Assembly: GCF_009829925.1 (NCBI RefSeq)
Contig: NZ_SNVJ01000002.1
Span: forward strand, 351,378 to 403,918
Source: Teichococcus coralli
GTDB lineage: Bacteria; Pseudomonadota; Alphaproteobacteria; Acetobacterales; Acetobacteraceae
Direction: 5' to 3'
DNA length: 52,541 nucleotides
Shown here: piece by piece, positions 1-10,034 of the stretch
Layout: each line of letters begins with the position of its first letter
Position numbering within the stretch: position 1 is the stretch's first letter
Notes under the pieces: generated by a model
Databases searched by the model: none
What the model was told of the DNA's origin: nothing
Seen by the model: only the letters and a program-made list of their open reading frames with translations
Translations under genes and position numbers: made by a program

Positions 1-15
1 GCCCCCGGCCTTGCG

Positions 16-1887
<1,872 letters not shown>

Positions 1888-2065
1888 GGCCCTCCGGATG
1901 TAGTGCAGATGCGCCCCCGGCGGAAAGCACCACATTCGGAAAGGCCGGGCGGGCCCGTGCCCGCCGCCCTGGTCCTGCCTGGCCGAAGTGCCTAGGTTGT
2001 GGCGGCCGCAGGCTCGCGGCTCCGCCCACCGAAAGCCCACCCTCCTTGCCGTTCCGCCCTCACGC

Positions 2066-3127
2066 ATGAGCCTGACCGCCTCCGCCCCGCCCCTCTTCCC
2101 GGGCGGACCACGAAGGCCACGCCGCTCCTGGCGGCGCCCGGCTGCCTGGATCTCGCTCGCGCTCCATCTGGCGCTGCTTGTTGCGCTGGTGCTGTGGGGC
2201 CGGCCGCGGCAACTGCCCTCGCCCGGCATGTCGGAGGGCGTGGAGGTGGTGTTCGAGAGCCAGACGCCGCCGCAGGAGGCGCCGTCCGCGCCCGCCGCCG
2301 AGGCTCCCGCGCCGCAGGAGCCGCCGGACGCGCAGGCGCCTCCCGCGACGCCTCCCCCGCCGCCCGCCGCCGCATCGCCCCCTGCGCCTGCCCCGGCCAC
2401 CGAAGCGCCGCCCCCGCCCGTGGAAGCACCGCCGCAGCCCGCTCCTGCGCCTGCTCCTGTGCCCGCGCCCGCGCCCGCGCCCGCGCCACCACTGCCGCAG
2501 GCACCCGAGGCCAGCCTGCCCCCGGCACCAGAGCCGATGCCGGAACTGGACACGCCTCCGGAACTTACGGCGCCAACACCGCTGGAGCTGAACCCGCCGC
2601 CCCCACCGCCGCCCCAGCCGACGGCACCCCCGCGCCCTGCCTCGCCCTTTGCCGGCACGGTCGATCTTGGGCGCAGCATTCCCATGCTCCAGGCCCCGCA
2701 GCCGGCGCCCCGCCGGCGCCCGCCGCCGGGCGGGCAGGTGGACATGGCCATCGGGTCCGTGCCTGAACGCTCGCTGATGCCGCGGCGCGACAGCCCCACG
2801 ATCGGCTCGCCGCTCTCCTATGTCTCCGGCGCCAAGCCATCGCTGGACTGGGGCAGCGCCTTTCAGCAATGGGTGCAGCGGCGGATGTTCTATCCGCGGG
2901 CGGCGGTTCAGGCCGGGGAGGACGGCGCGGTGGTGCTGCGTGTCACCGTCGAGAAGGACGGGCGCATCTCAGCCGTGCGCGTCACCACCTCTTCCGGTTC
3001 GCGCTGGCTGGATTCCGCCAGCCTGTCCCTGTTCCGGGACCAGATGGGGCCCGCCTTCCCGCCGGAGATGGTGGAGCAGCAGAACAGCACGACGCTGACC
3101 TTCACCACCAACTACATCCTGCGCTGA
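2066..3127 (+). CDS. TonB family energy transducer-like protein
   Basis: A 353-residue protein with a cytoplasmic basic N-terminus, one membrane anchor at about 27-45 (WISLALHLALLVALVLW), a very long Pro/Ala-rich periplasmic spacer (about 75-225) and a C-terminal TonB/TolA-like domain (about 258-353, with FYPRAAVQAGEDGAVVLRV). This is the architecture of proteins that couple the proton-motive force to outer-membrane processes. No exbB/exbD or receptor lies next to it, so its partner is unknown. The start MSLTAS at 2066 places the anchor correctly; the open frame extends to 1988 but that stretch is not TonB-like. It is divergent from the ABC-F gene. Confidence 0.85.
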   Translation: MSLTASAPPLFPGGPRRPRRSWRRPAAWISLALHLALLVALVLWGRPRQLPSPGMSEGVEVVFESQTPPQEAPSAPAAEAPAPQEPPDAQAPPATPPPPPAAASPPAPAPATEAPPPPVEAPPQPAPAPAPVPAPAPAPAPPLPQAPEASLPPAPEPMPELDTPPELTAPTPLELNPPPPPPPQPTAPPRPASPFAGTVDLGRSIPMLQAPQPAPRRRPPPGGQVDMAIGSVPERSLMPRRDSPTIGSPLSYVSGAKPSLDWGSAFQQWVQRRMFYPRAAVQAGEDGAVVLRVTVEKDGRISAVRVTTSSGSRWLDSASLSLFRDQMGPAFPPEMVEQQNSTTLTFTTNYILR

Positions 3128-3333
3128 GGCGCCAGCCCGAGGCGAGCCCCGCGGCGGCCAGCCTCAGGCAGAGCGGAAGGCCTCGCCGCAGCGGGATCCG
3201 GCGGAGGAGAGCGGCGCATGGAGGCGGAACCCCGTGCCGAGGCGCGGGCGGCCTCCAGATGAAGGCGCCAGCGTGGCGGGCGGAGGCCGGCCCCAGTCCA
3301 TCCCGCCAGCCCTGCTGGACGCTCGCCGCTCCG

Positions 3334-4383
3334 TCAGGCGATGGCGTCGGGAGGCAGGATCGGCGCGGCGTGCTGCCCCTTGCGCATCTTTCCCACCGCA
3401 AAAAGCGCGCGCATGGCGGTCTTCCGGACCACGGCATAGGCGCGCGGCGCGCTGGAGGCGGCCAGCCGCACCATCCGGTTCCGCCACTCGTCCTGATCGT
3501 GCAGGCGCGCCACGGCCATCCCGTTGTGCGGCAGCAGCTTCTGCGGCCGGATGCGGGTGTGGAACTGCAGCATCTCATCCGCCTCCGGCAGGAAGTGCGC
3601 CGTGAGCGAGGTGCGGGAAACGCCTCGCCGCTCGGCGCCCAGGCTTCCATGCACCGTCAGGGAGGACCAGAAGATCACGTCGCCCTTGCGCAGGCAGGGC
3701 GCATGCCAGCGGAGCTCGTACCGCCTGATGGCTTCCAGCACCGCACGCTGGTAGCGCTGGTGCCCGGTGGCGAAATCAAGCTCTCCTGCGTTCCGCAGCA
3801 GCGGCATCAGCCTGTGGCTGCGCGGGCAGACATAGAACCGCCCCGCCCCCGCATCGATGTCCTCCAGCGCGAACCATCCCGCCGTGCAGCGGCCGATGCC
3901 GGCACCGCTATCCTGGTAATAGCTGTCCTGATGAGCCCAGGTGCCCGCAGGCGCCTCGAAGAACATGGTCTGGATGACCTTGGTGCGCGGGGTTCCCAGC
4001 AGGGCGGCGGTGAGCGCCGCGACGCCGGGGTTGGTCACGGCGTCCAGCGCGGCCGTTTTGAAGCTCCCGAAGCGCCGGCTCTCGAGGTCCTGCGCATTGA
4101 AGATCGGATTGGCGAGAAAACCGTCTTCGTCAAAGCGGTTCCGCTCGTAGCGCATGTTTTTCTGGCGGAGGATCGGTGTTTTGGACGGGCGCACCTCGTC
4201 CCGGTAGCCTTGGCGGACCCTGTCGCAGAGGTCAGGCGTCAGCAGGCCGCGAATGACCACGTAGCCTTCGCGCTTGTAGTGCTGCACAGCACCGGCGATG
4301 TCGGCAGCATTGAAGACCGCGGCGTCATCCTCGTCTGATTCCGGGACGTCGATCAATGTTCCCAAAGGCGTAGTGGCTTGCAT
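3334..4383 (-). CDS. phytanoyl-CoA dioxygenase (PhyH) family protein
   Basis: A 349-residue Fe(II)/2-oxoglutarate oxygenase of the PhyH family. The 2-His-1-carboxylate motif is visible as H151-Q-D153 (HQDSYYQ) with the distal H245 in VHGSLG. A 2-oxoglutarate-binding Arg follows at 254-257 (ERRGVSR). The start MQATTPLG (4383) is preferred over an upstream in-frame Met because the extra N-terminal residues look like untranslated sequence. The substrate cannot be told: the family hydroxylates acyl-CoAs, ectoine, mitomycin and halogenated compounds. It stands alone, convergent with the TonB-like gene and downstream of an unusually AT-rich stretch. Confidence 0.85.
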   Translation of the reverse strand: MQATTPLGTLIDVPESDEDDAAVFNAADIAGAVQHYKREGYVVIRGLLTPDLCDRVRQGYRDEVRPSKTPILRQKNMRYERNRFDEDGFLANPIFNAQDLESRRFGSFKTAALDAVTNPGVAALTAALLGTPRTKVIQTMFFEAPAGTWAHQDSYYQDSGAGIGRCTAGWFALEDIDAGAGRFYVCPRSHRLMPLLRNAGELDFATGHQRYQRAVLEAIRRYELRWHAPCLRKGDVIFWSSLTVHGSLGAERRGVSRTSLTAHFLPEADEMLQFHTRIRPQKLLPHNGMAVARLHDQDEWRNRMVRLAASSAPRAYAVVRKTAMRALFAVGKMRKGQHAAPILPPDAIA

Positions 4384-4791
4384 GGCACGATCCTTCGCTT
4401 CGCAACAGCCATCTGCGACGCTTAGGGCGGTCCTTTTGCTCACACCCTCAACCCTGGGGCAGCCCAAACGGGTGCCTTCCGCCCAAGCGCTGGCTGCACC
4501 ATTCTAGGCAGGCCGTCATTCGATATCCGAGCAAAGTTTAAGTAAAATAGACATTGAAGCAAAAATTTGTACTGCAACCATGGATTGTAATTTTTGGTTT
4601 CTCTCCTTGGCTGCCTCTGAATTCCTACTTCCTGGTTCCTCTGATCTCGCAGACGCGGCGCCCACCGGTGCGGCTTCTGCGTGGGGCCATGCGCCTTGCG
4701 GGAATGTTGCGGTGGAAGACCCCAGCCAGGGGCGCACCAGGTCCGCCGCCATGCTCCCAGCAAGCCGGCCGCCGCCGCCCGCTCCCGCCGC
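4384..4791. other. intergenic region with AT-rich island
   Basis: 408 bases without a credible gene. Positions about 4515-4645 are strikingly AT-rich for this window (runs such as aaaaatttgtac and taatttttggttt) and are bounded by GC-rich DNA. Short frames through it give no recognisable protein. It may carry the promoter of the PhyH gene (minus strand) or be a foreign scar. Confidence 0.5.
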
Positions 4792-5826
4792 TCAGGACTT
4801 GCTGACGGGCAGCCGCCATTCCTCGGCGGTCTCGCGTTCGAGATAGTCGTCCACATAGAGGCGGTTGACGAGCATCAGCAGCACCGCTGCCAGGGGGGTG
4901 GCGAGCATCATGCCGAGAAAGCCGTAGAGCAGCCCGAAGCCGACCAGCGCAATGATGGTGACCGCCTGCGGCAGGTCGACGCTCCGCCGCTGGACATAGG
5001 GCGTGAGCAGGTAGCTCTCCACGGTCTGCACCACGAGGTAGACGCCCGCCACGAGCAGCACGCCCGACAGGCCTTCCGACAGCCCGACCAGCAGCCCCGG
5101 CACAGCCGACATCACCGGCCCGATGGTGGGAATGAAGGCCAGCAGCCCGGCGATGACGCCCAGCACCAGTGCCAGCGGGATGCCAATGATCCAGAGGCCA
5201 AGCGCCGTCAGCAACCCGACCGCCGTCATCGAGATAAGCTGCGCGCCAAGCCAGCCGCGCAGCGTGTGCGCGGCCTCGACGGCGACGTTATGCGCCTTTG
5301 GCCGCAGGGAGGGCGCCACCATCAGCTCGATGCCGCGCCGGTATAGCCCGGGGTCCACGGCGAAATAGACGCCCAGGAACAACACCAGCACCGCATTGCC
5401 GAGGATGCCGAAGGTCGTGTTGATGGCGGTAAAGGCCGTGGAGGTGCCGGTGCCTGCGGGCAGGGAGAGGTTCTGCGGCTGGAACCGCCGAAGGATCTCC
5501 TGGCCCCAGGAATACCGGGACAGGCGCTCGGTCAGGCTTCCCAGGGCCTGGGGTACCTGCTGCCAAAGCTCGTTGAACTGCTCGGCCAGCGGTTCCGCGG
5601 CCAGAAAGGCGAAGGCGGCGGCGGCGAGCAGCAGCAGCAGGATGAACACCAGCACGCCCACGGCATGCGGCACCGGCGCCACGCGCCGGAGCAGGCTGCT
5701 CCCGGAATAAAGAAAGACCCCGATCAGCGCCGCCGCGAAAACCAGCAGCGGCACCTCGGGCAATTGCCAGAACAGCAGCACCAGCAACACCGCCAGGACC
5801 ACCACCGAAACCGTTCTGCGCGACAT
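4792..5826 (-). CDS. AI-2E/PerM family membrane transporter
   Basis: A 344-residue polytopic inner-membrane protein of the AI-2E exporter (PerM/TqsA, formerly UPF0118) family. Paired N-terminal hydrophobic segments (about 7-45) are followed by a third segment (55-75), a polar, largely soluble middle (about 80-125) and a run of C-terminal membrane segments containing the conserved GVIAGLLAFIPTIGP and GFLGMMLATPLAAV motifs. Members export autoinducer-2 or act as Na+/H+ antiporters; the substrate cannot be read from sequence. Start ATG at 5826, stop at 4792. It is divergent from ndk, with about 150 bases between them. Confidence 0.88.
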   Translation of the reverse strand: MSRRTVSVVVLAVLLVLLFWQLPEVPLLVFAAALIGVFLYSGSSLLRRVAPVPHAVGVLVFILLLLLAAAAFAFLAAEPLAEQFNELWQQVPQALGSLTERLSRYSWGQEILRRFQPQNLSLPAGTGTSTAFTAINTTFGILGNAVLVLFLGVYFAVDPGLYRRGIELMVAPSLRPKAHNVAVEAAHTLRGWLGAQLISMTAVGLLTALGLWIIGIPLALVLGVIAGLLAFIPTIGPVMSAVPGLLVGLSEGLSGVLLVAGVYLVVQTVESYLLTPYVQRRSVDLPQAVTIIALVGFGLLYGFLGMMLATPLAAVLLMLVNRLYVDDYLERETAEEWRLPVSKS

Positions 5827-5980
5827 CCGGCGCTCCCCTCCAGCTCCCCGCCCGGCGGGGGCGGAGGTGGCCGGTTAAAGCGTGGGCCGGAGCGGGGTTG
5901 CGGGCCGCGTTCCCCCTTGCGCTGCGGCGCATCCCCGCCTATCCGGCGCGCGTCTGCCCGCATCGCGAAGGAAAGCCCCC

Positions 5981-6403
5981 ATGGCCATTGAGCGCACCCT
6001 CTCCATCCTGAAGCCGGATGCCACCCGCCGAAACCTGACCGGCAAGATCAACGCCAAGTTCGAGGAGCAGGGCCTGCGCATCGTCGCCCAGAAGCGCCTG
6101 CAGCTCTCCGAGGCGCAGGCCGGCGCCTTCTACGCGGTGCACAAGGAGCGCCCGTTCTACAAGGACCTGGTCAGCTTCATGACCTCCGGCCCGGTGGTTG
6201 TGCAGGTGCTCGAGGGCGAGAACGCGGTGGCCAAGAACCGCGAGATCATGGGCGCCACCAACCCGGCCAACGCGGCCGAGGGCACCATCCGCAAGGAGTT
6301 CGCCGAGAGCATCGAGGCCAACAGCGTGCACGGCTCGGACAGCGCCGAGAACGCGGCGACCGAGATCGCCTTCTTTTTCTCCGGCACCGAGATCGTCGGC
6401 TGA
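5981..6403 (+). CDS. ndk: nucleoside diphosphate kinase
   Basis: A 140-residue enzyme that transfers phosphate from NTPs to NDPs through a phosphohistidine. The catalytic His is H117 in NSVHGSDS, and the N-terminal [11 protein letters not shown] and the [14 protein letters not shown] block are family hallmarks. Length is normal. ATG at 5981 is preceded by a purine-rich RBS (gaaggaaag). Monocistronic, with a clear rho-independent terminator about 45 bases after the stop. Confidence 0.98.
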   Translation: MAIERTLSILKPDATRRNLTGKINAKFEEQGLRIVAQKRLQLSEAQAGAFYAVHKERPFYKDLVSFMTSGPVVVQVLEGENAVAKNREIMGATNPANAAEGTIRKEFAESIEANSVHGSDSAENAATEIAFFFSGTEIVG

Positions 6404-6445
6404 GGAGCGCGTGCGGGGAGGCTCATGCCGCCTCAAGCACGCAAC

Positions 6446-6475
6446 AGGCGGCCCCGGACGGGGCCGCCTTTTTTC
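6446..6475 (+). terminator. rho-independent terminator of ndk
   Basis: Perfect 10-bp stem AGGCGGCCCC / GGGGCCGCCT with a 4-base loop, followed directly by a run of T. It also separates ndk from the convergent small COX IV gene. Confidence 0.92.
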
Positions 6476-6511
6476 ATGCCGGCCCGCGGGCTCGCGGCGG
6501 TGCGGGGCGGT

Positions 6512-6670
6512 TCAGCCCCAGAAGAGATAGATCGCCAGCAGCAGCACGATGATGGCGCCGATGCCCCACTTGGCGGCCGTGGTGAACTGGTCCCAGCCCC
6601 GCGCGCGCTCGGCCAGGATGTCATCGGCCTTCACTTCCACGAAATCGATCTCATGAGTCGCCTCGGCCAT
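6512..6670 (-). CDS. aa3-type cytochrome c oxidase subunit IV-like peptide
   Basis: A 52-residue peptide starting MAEATHEIDFVEVKADD, with a polar N-terminal half (ERARGWDQFTTAAKWG) and one C-terminal membrane helix (IGAIIVLLLAIYLFW). This is the layout of the bacterial aa3 oxidase subunit IV family, a small accessory helix of the oxidase complex in alphaproteobacteria. The other oxidase genes are not in this window. The ATG at 6670 is chosen because family similarity begins there; an upstream in-frame Met adds unrelated sequence. Divergent from the GFA-type gene. Confidence 0.8.
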   Translation of the reverse strand: MAEATHEIDFVEVKADDILAERARGWDQFTTAAKWGIGAIIVLLLAIYLFWG

Positions 6671-6834
6671 CGGGGGTCCCCTGCTGCGGCATATCGTTCC
6701 GTCCAAAGGAATACGGATGCCCCGATCCTTGGGCAAGAGGCCAGCGTGATCTTGAGGGCCCTGGCGAGCGGAACCCGGCCATGTCGCCGGCGTTGCACCG
6801 CCAGCCCGCGCCCGAGGAAGGAGGAAATCCGCCC

Positions 6835-7323
6835 ATGCCCATGCTCCTGGAAGGCTCCTGCCACTGTGGCGCCGTCCGCTTCACGGTGGCGAGCTACTCT
6901 CCCTATCCCTATCAGCGCTGCTACTGCAGCATCTGCCGCAAGACGGCGGGCGGAGGCGGCTACGCCATCAACATCATGGGCGATGCCGGCACCCTGAAGG
7001 TGAAGGGCAAGACCGCCGTCTACCATGCCCGCATCTGCGACGAGGGCGGCCACTGCGAGACCAGCGGCGGCGAGCGGCACTTCTGCCCGGAATGCGCCAG
7101 CGCGCTCTGGATGTATGACGCGCAGTGGCCGGACCTGGTGCATCCCTTCGCCTCGGCGATCGATTCCGCCCTGCCGGAGCCGCCCAGCTCGGTGCACCTG
7201 ATGCTGAACTCCAAGGCTCCCTGGGTGGAGCCGCAGTTCGGCCCGAAGGATGCCCGCTTCGGCGAGTACCCCGAGGAATCGGTCGAGCACTGGCACCGCA
7301 GCCGCGGCCTCTGGATGGATTGA
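6835..7323 (+). CDS. GFA family (glutathione-dependent formaldehyde-activating enzyme-like) protein
   Basis: A 162-residue zinc protein of the GFA/CENP-V fold. Metal-binding cysteines are visible in order: C9-H-C11 (GSCHCGAVRF), C29/C31/C34 (RCYCSICRKT) and C84/C87 (FCPECAS), giving the two zinc sites of the family. The start at 6835 follows a strong gaaggaggaa RBS. Few members have been shown to act on glutathione adducts; most, like this, are of unknown substrate. It stands alone. Confidence 0.88.
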   Translation: MPMLLEGSCHCGAVRFTVASYSPYPYQRCYCSICRKTAGGGGYAINIMGDAGTLKVKGKTAVYHARICDEGGHCETSGGERHFCPECASALWMYDAQWPDLVHPFASAIDSALPEPPSSVHLMLNSKAPWVEPQFGPKDARFGEYPEESVEHWHRSRGLWMD

Positions 7324-7583
7324 GGCCTGCCTCTTCTCCCCTGGGCGGGTCGCCGGGTTCAGGACGGCCATCGCCGCCCGGGCGGAGCGCCATCTCCCCC
7401 GCGCGAGGCATTCTCCGCGCCGGCCTGCGGAACATCCCGGATGCCGAGCGATTCGATGCAGGCAGATGCGCCCGTCTTCGAGGGCCGGCATCTCGAAAGC
7501 GGCCTGGCGTGACGAAAAGCGGCCGCAGCCCTGCCCCTGCCAGCGCAGCCGCCGATGGACATCCCTGCCGGAATGACCGGGTC

Positions 7584-7610
7584 AGGCTCATCGGCCGAGC
7601 CGATGGGCCT
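7584..7610. other. 12-bp inverted repeat (hairpin)
   Basis: AGGCTCATCGGC pairs with GCCGATGGGCCT across a three-base CGA loop, with one T-G wobble on the plus strand. No T tract follows on either strand, so it is not a textbook terminator. It coincides with the 3' end of the candidate small ORF at 7588-7776. Confidence 0.5.
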
Positions 7611-7776
7611 CCTCCCGCCCCTGCCGGGAAACGGGGCCACACCGGTTCTCCTGCGGACCCGTACGGCATCCGAGCCGCTGAACAAGCCCCTGCCGCAGCT
7701 CATGCTGGAGCCGGGTGGCGGCATCGCGCTCCAACGGAAGGCTGTTGCGATGAGGATCTGTCCGGGCAGGCGCCAT
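7588..7776 (-). CDS. candidate small ORF downstream of an FNR box (62 aa)
   Basis: The ORF begins MAPARTDPHRNSLPLERD and ends EEAHRLGR. A plausible RBS (ggaagg, minus strand) precedes the ATG, and the FNR box centre lies about 70 bases upstream, which would give a short leader if activated at -41.5. The peptide is Arg-rich and matches nothing I recognise, so chance coding in GC-rich DNA is a real alternative. It is listed only because of its position relative to the FNR box. Confidence 0.25.
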   Translation of the reverse strand: MAPARTDPHRNSLPLERDAATRLQHELRQGLVQRLGCRTGPQENRCGPVSRQGREEAHRLGR

Positions 7777-7839
7777 CGCGCGTTTCCTTCCGCTTTGACC
7801 ATTTCGGGCGGAATGCAGCACGGGAGCGATGGCGGGGGT

Positions 7840-7853
7840 TTGATCTGCATCAA
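7840..7853. promoter_or_regulatory. FNR/Anr/FixK-type binding site
   Basis: TTGATctgcATCAA is a perfect match to the CRP/FNR-family consensus TTGAT-N4-ATCAA used by oxygen-responsive FNR, Anr and FixK regulators. Being palindromic it has no strand. Downstream on the minus strand lie only the candidate small ORF and the GFA gap; on the plus strand lies antisense of the slipin gene. The slipin operon itself ends here, so the site does not regulate it as a promoter. Confidence 0.65.
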
Positions 7854-7890
7854 AGCCACCCGCCCGCCGGCCATCACCTCTCTGGACGCA

Positions 7891-8709
7891 TCATGCGTCC
7901 GGTTGCGCGGCGCGCCTGCCAGCCCCGGCGGCGCCCGGCTGGGCAGCCGAGACCAGGCTGCCCAGGCCTCGCAGCAGTTCCAGAGGGACCGGAAACACCA
8001 CCGTCGAGTTCCGCTCGCCCGCGATGCCCTGCAGCGTCGAGAGATAGCGCAACTGCATCGCCTCCGGCACGGCGGCGAGGGTGCGCGCCGCCTGCACCAG
8101 CTTCTCCGCCGCCTGCAGCTCGCCCTCGGCATCGATGATGCGCCCGCGCCGGTTGCGCTCGGCTTCGGCCTGGCGGGCAATGGCGCGCACCATGCTCTCG
8201 TCGATGTCCACGTGCTTGATCTCGACGTTGCCGACCTTGATGCCCCAGGCATCGGTCTGGGTGTCGAGAATCTCCTGGATGTCGCGGTTCAGCTTGTCGC
8301 GCTCGGCCAGCATCTCATCGAGGTCGTGCTTGCCAAGGACCGAGCGCAGCGTGGTCTGGGCGAGCTGGCTTGTCGCCGCCATGTAGTCGTCCACCTCGAT
8401 GATCGAGCGGTCGGCGTCCACCACGCGGAAATAGACCACCGCATTGACCTTCACCGAGACGTTGTCGCGCGAGATGACGTCCTGGCTGGGAACGTCCATC
8501 ACCACGGTGCGGAGATCCACGCGCTGCATCTGCTGCACGACGGGGATCAGCAGAATCAGCCCCGGCCCCCGCACGCCGGAGAAGCGGCCGAGCGTGAAGA
8601 TCACGCCGCGCTCGTACTCCCGCAGCACGCGGATGCCCGCCCAGAGCAGCGCCAGCACGAGCAGGAACAGCATGAGATAGGGCGCAAAATTCGCCGCGTC
8701 GCCGATCAT
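7891..8709 (-). CDS. slipin / SPFH (band 7) membrane protein
   Basis: A 272-residue stomatin-like protein. An N-terminal membrane segment (about 8-27) is followed by the SPFH domain with REYERGVIFTLGRF, VVMDVPSQDVISRDN and QTTLRSVLGKHDLDE, and then a helical region rich in Ala, Glu and Arg (EAERNRRGRIIDAEGE). Slipins scaffold membrane microdomains and, with NfeD proteases, take part in membrane-protein quality control. The start ATG overlaps the stop of nfeD by four bases (8706-8709). The open frame continues upstream only because of this overlap. Confidence 0.94.
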   Translation of the reverse strand: MIGDAANFAPYLMLFLLVLALLWAGIRVLREYERGVIFTLGRFSGVRGPGLILLIPVVQQMQRVDLRTVVMDVPSQDVISRDNVSVKVNAVVYFRVVDADRSIIEVDDYMAATSQLAQTTLRSVLGKHDLDEMLAERDKLNRDIQEILDTQTDAWGIKVGNVEIKHVDIDESMVRAIARQAEAERNRRGRIIDAEGELQAAEKLVQAARTLAAVPEAMQLRYLSTLQGIAGERNSTVVFPVPLELLRGLGSLVSAAQPGAAGAGRRAAQPDA

Positions 8710-10034
8710 GGGGTCTTTCCTTCCTGTTCGGCGGCGTCCGCCGCCACCGTGAGCCGCAGGCCCTGGCGTGCCATCACCCGCACCGGCTGACCCGGCGCCA
8801 GCGCCGCCGGGGCGCTGGCCGACCAGCGCTCGCCATGGACCAGCACGGTGCCGCTCCGGCCGGACCACTCCAGCACGCGGCCGGCCGCGCCGATCATTCC
8901 CTGCGCACCCGTTCGCACCGCCCGCCGGCGGGCGCGCAACACCGACCACATCGTGGCGGCCAGCAGCAGCGCAAGCAGGGCGGCGGAAGAAACCACCACC
9001 ACGGGCGAGAGTGCGAAGCCCGGCGTGCCGAAATCAAAGGCGATGACGGCGCCAAGCACCAGCGCGGCCAGGCCGCCGAAGCCGAGCAGGCCGAAGGCGG
9101 GAATGAAGGCCTCGGCCACCAGCATGGCTGCCCCCAGGGCCATCAGCGCCAGGCCGGTGAGGTCCACGGGCAGCAGGTTGAGTGCGAAGAGGCCCAGGAG
9201 CAGGGCGATGCCGCCGACGACCCCGCCCAGGCCGAAGCCGGGCGCGGCCACTTCCAGGATCAGCCCGCCAAGGCCGATCATCAGCAGCAGATAGGCGATG
9301 TTGGGGTCGGAAATCGCCGTCAGCAGCCGGTCGCGCCAGCCGGGATCGAGGCGCTCCACGGCGAGGCCGGAGGTTTCCAGCACCAGCGGCCCCGACGGCA
9401 TCCGCACGCGCCGCCCCTCCATCGTGGCGAGCAGGGCCGGAAGGTCGGCGGCAACGAAGTCGGCGACGCCGAGCCGCACGGCTTCCTCGGCCGGGACGCT
9501 GGCCGCCTCGCGCACCGCCTTCTCCAGCCAGTCCGGGTTGCGGCCGTGGTACTCGGCGAGGCCGCGGGCATAGGCGGCGGCGTCGTTGACGCGCTTGGCC
9601 CGCATCGGGTCTCGGTCGCCTTCCTGTCCGCCGCCCAGCAGGACCGGGGTGGCCGCGCCCGTCGCGGTGCCCGGCGCCATGGCGGCGACCTGCGCCGCCG
9701 AAAGGATGAGCAGCCCGGCGCTGGCCGCCCGCGCGCCACGCGGCGCCACCCAGGCGGCAACCGGCACGGGCGAGGCCAGCATCGCCTGCACGATCCGGCG
9801 CATGGCGGCATCCAGCCCGCCCGGCGTGTCCAGGCGCAGCACCACCAGCGCCGTCCCCTCCCCGGCCGCCCGCGCCAGCCCGGCTTCGACGTAGCCCGCG
9901 ACGCCGGGGCCGATGCCGCCTTCCACCGACAGCAGCAGCGCGGTGCGCGCGGGCTCGGCGGCGATGGAGCGTGGCAGCGGTCCGGGCAACAGCAGCGCCA
10001 GGGCCACGAGGAGGGCCCGGCCGCGCATGTTCAT
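8706..10034 (-). CDS. NfeD family membrane-bound ClpP-class serine protease
   Basis: A 442-residue long-form NfeD protein. It has a signal/anchor (about 5-25), then a ClpP-class protease domain with [14 protein letters not shown] and the predicted Ser-Lys dyad S105 ([10 protein letters not shown]) and K147 ([14 protein letters not shown]), placed as in the archaeal stomatin-specific protease 1510-N. Four to five C-terminal membrane helices (about 245-365) and a soluble OB-fold NfeD domain (about 375-435) follow. The start overlaps the stop of the dehydrogenase gene by four bases; the stop overlaps the slipin start. It almost certainly cleaves or partners the slipin. Confidence 0.94.
   Translation of the reverse strand: MNMRGRALLVALALLLPGPLPRSIAAEPARTALLLSVEGGIGPGVAGYVEAGLARAAGEGTALVVLRLDTPGGLDAAMRRIVQAMLASPVPVAAWVAPRGARAASAGLLILSAAQVAAMAPGTATGAATPVLLGGGQEGDRDPMRAKRVNDAAAYARGLAEYHGRNPDWLEKAVREAASVPAEEAVRLGVADFVAADLPALLATMEGRRVRMPSGPLVLETSGLAVERLDPGWRDRLLTAISDPNIAYLLLMIGLGGLILEVAAPGFGLGGVVGGIALLLGLFALNLLPVDLTGLALMALGAAMLVAEAFIPAFGLLGFGGLAALVLGAVIAFDFGTPGFALSPVVVVSSAALLALLLAATMWSVLRARRRAVRTGAQGMIGAAGRVLEWSGRSGTVLVHGERWSASAPAALAPGQPVRVMARQGLRLTVAADAAEQEGKTP

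Larger units (their letters stand above)
7324..7890. other. 567-base gap holding an FNR box, a hairpin and one candidate small ORF
   Basis: No established gene lies between the GFA-type gene and the slipin gene. The gap contains a consensus FNR/Anr site (7840-7853), a 12-bp hairpin (7584-7610) and, on the minus strand below the box, a possible 62-codon ORF with an RBS (7588-7776). All are listed separately. Confidence 0.6.

Noticed and set aside
1888..2799. Upstream extension of the ABC-F frame to 927 residues
   Set aside because: The added sequence is Gly/Ala/Ser low complexity, the mirror of the TonB-like Pro-rich repeat; family similarity starts at 1887.
7359..8252. 297-codon minus-strand frame spanning the gap after the GFA gene
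   Set aside because: It is out of frame with the slipin gene for most of its length and has no recognisable domain or RBS.
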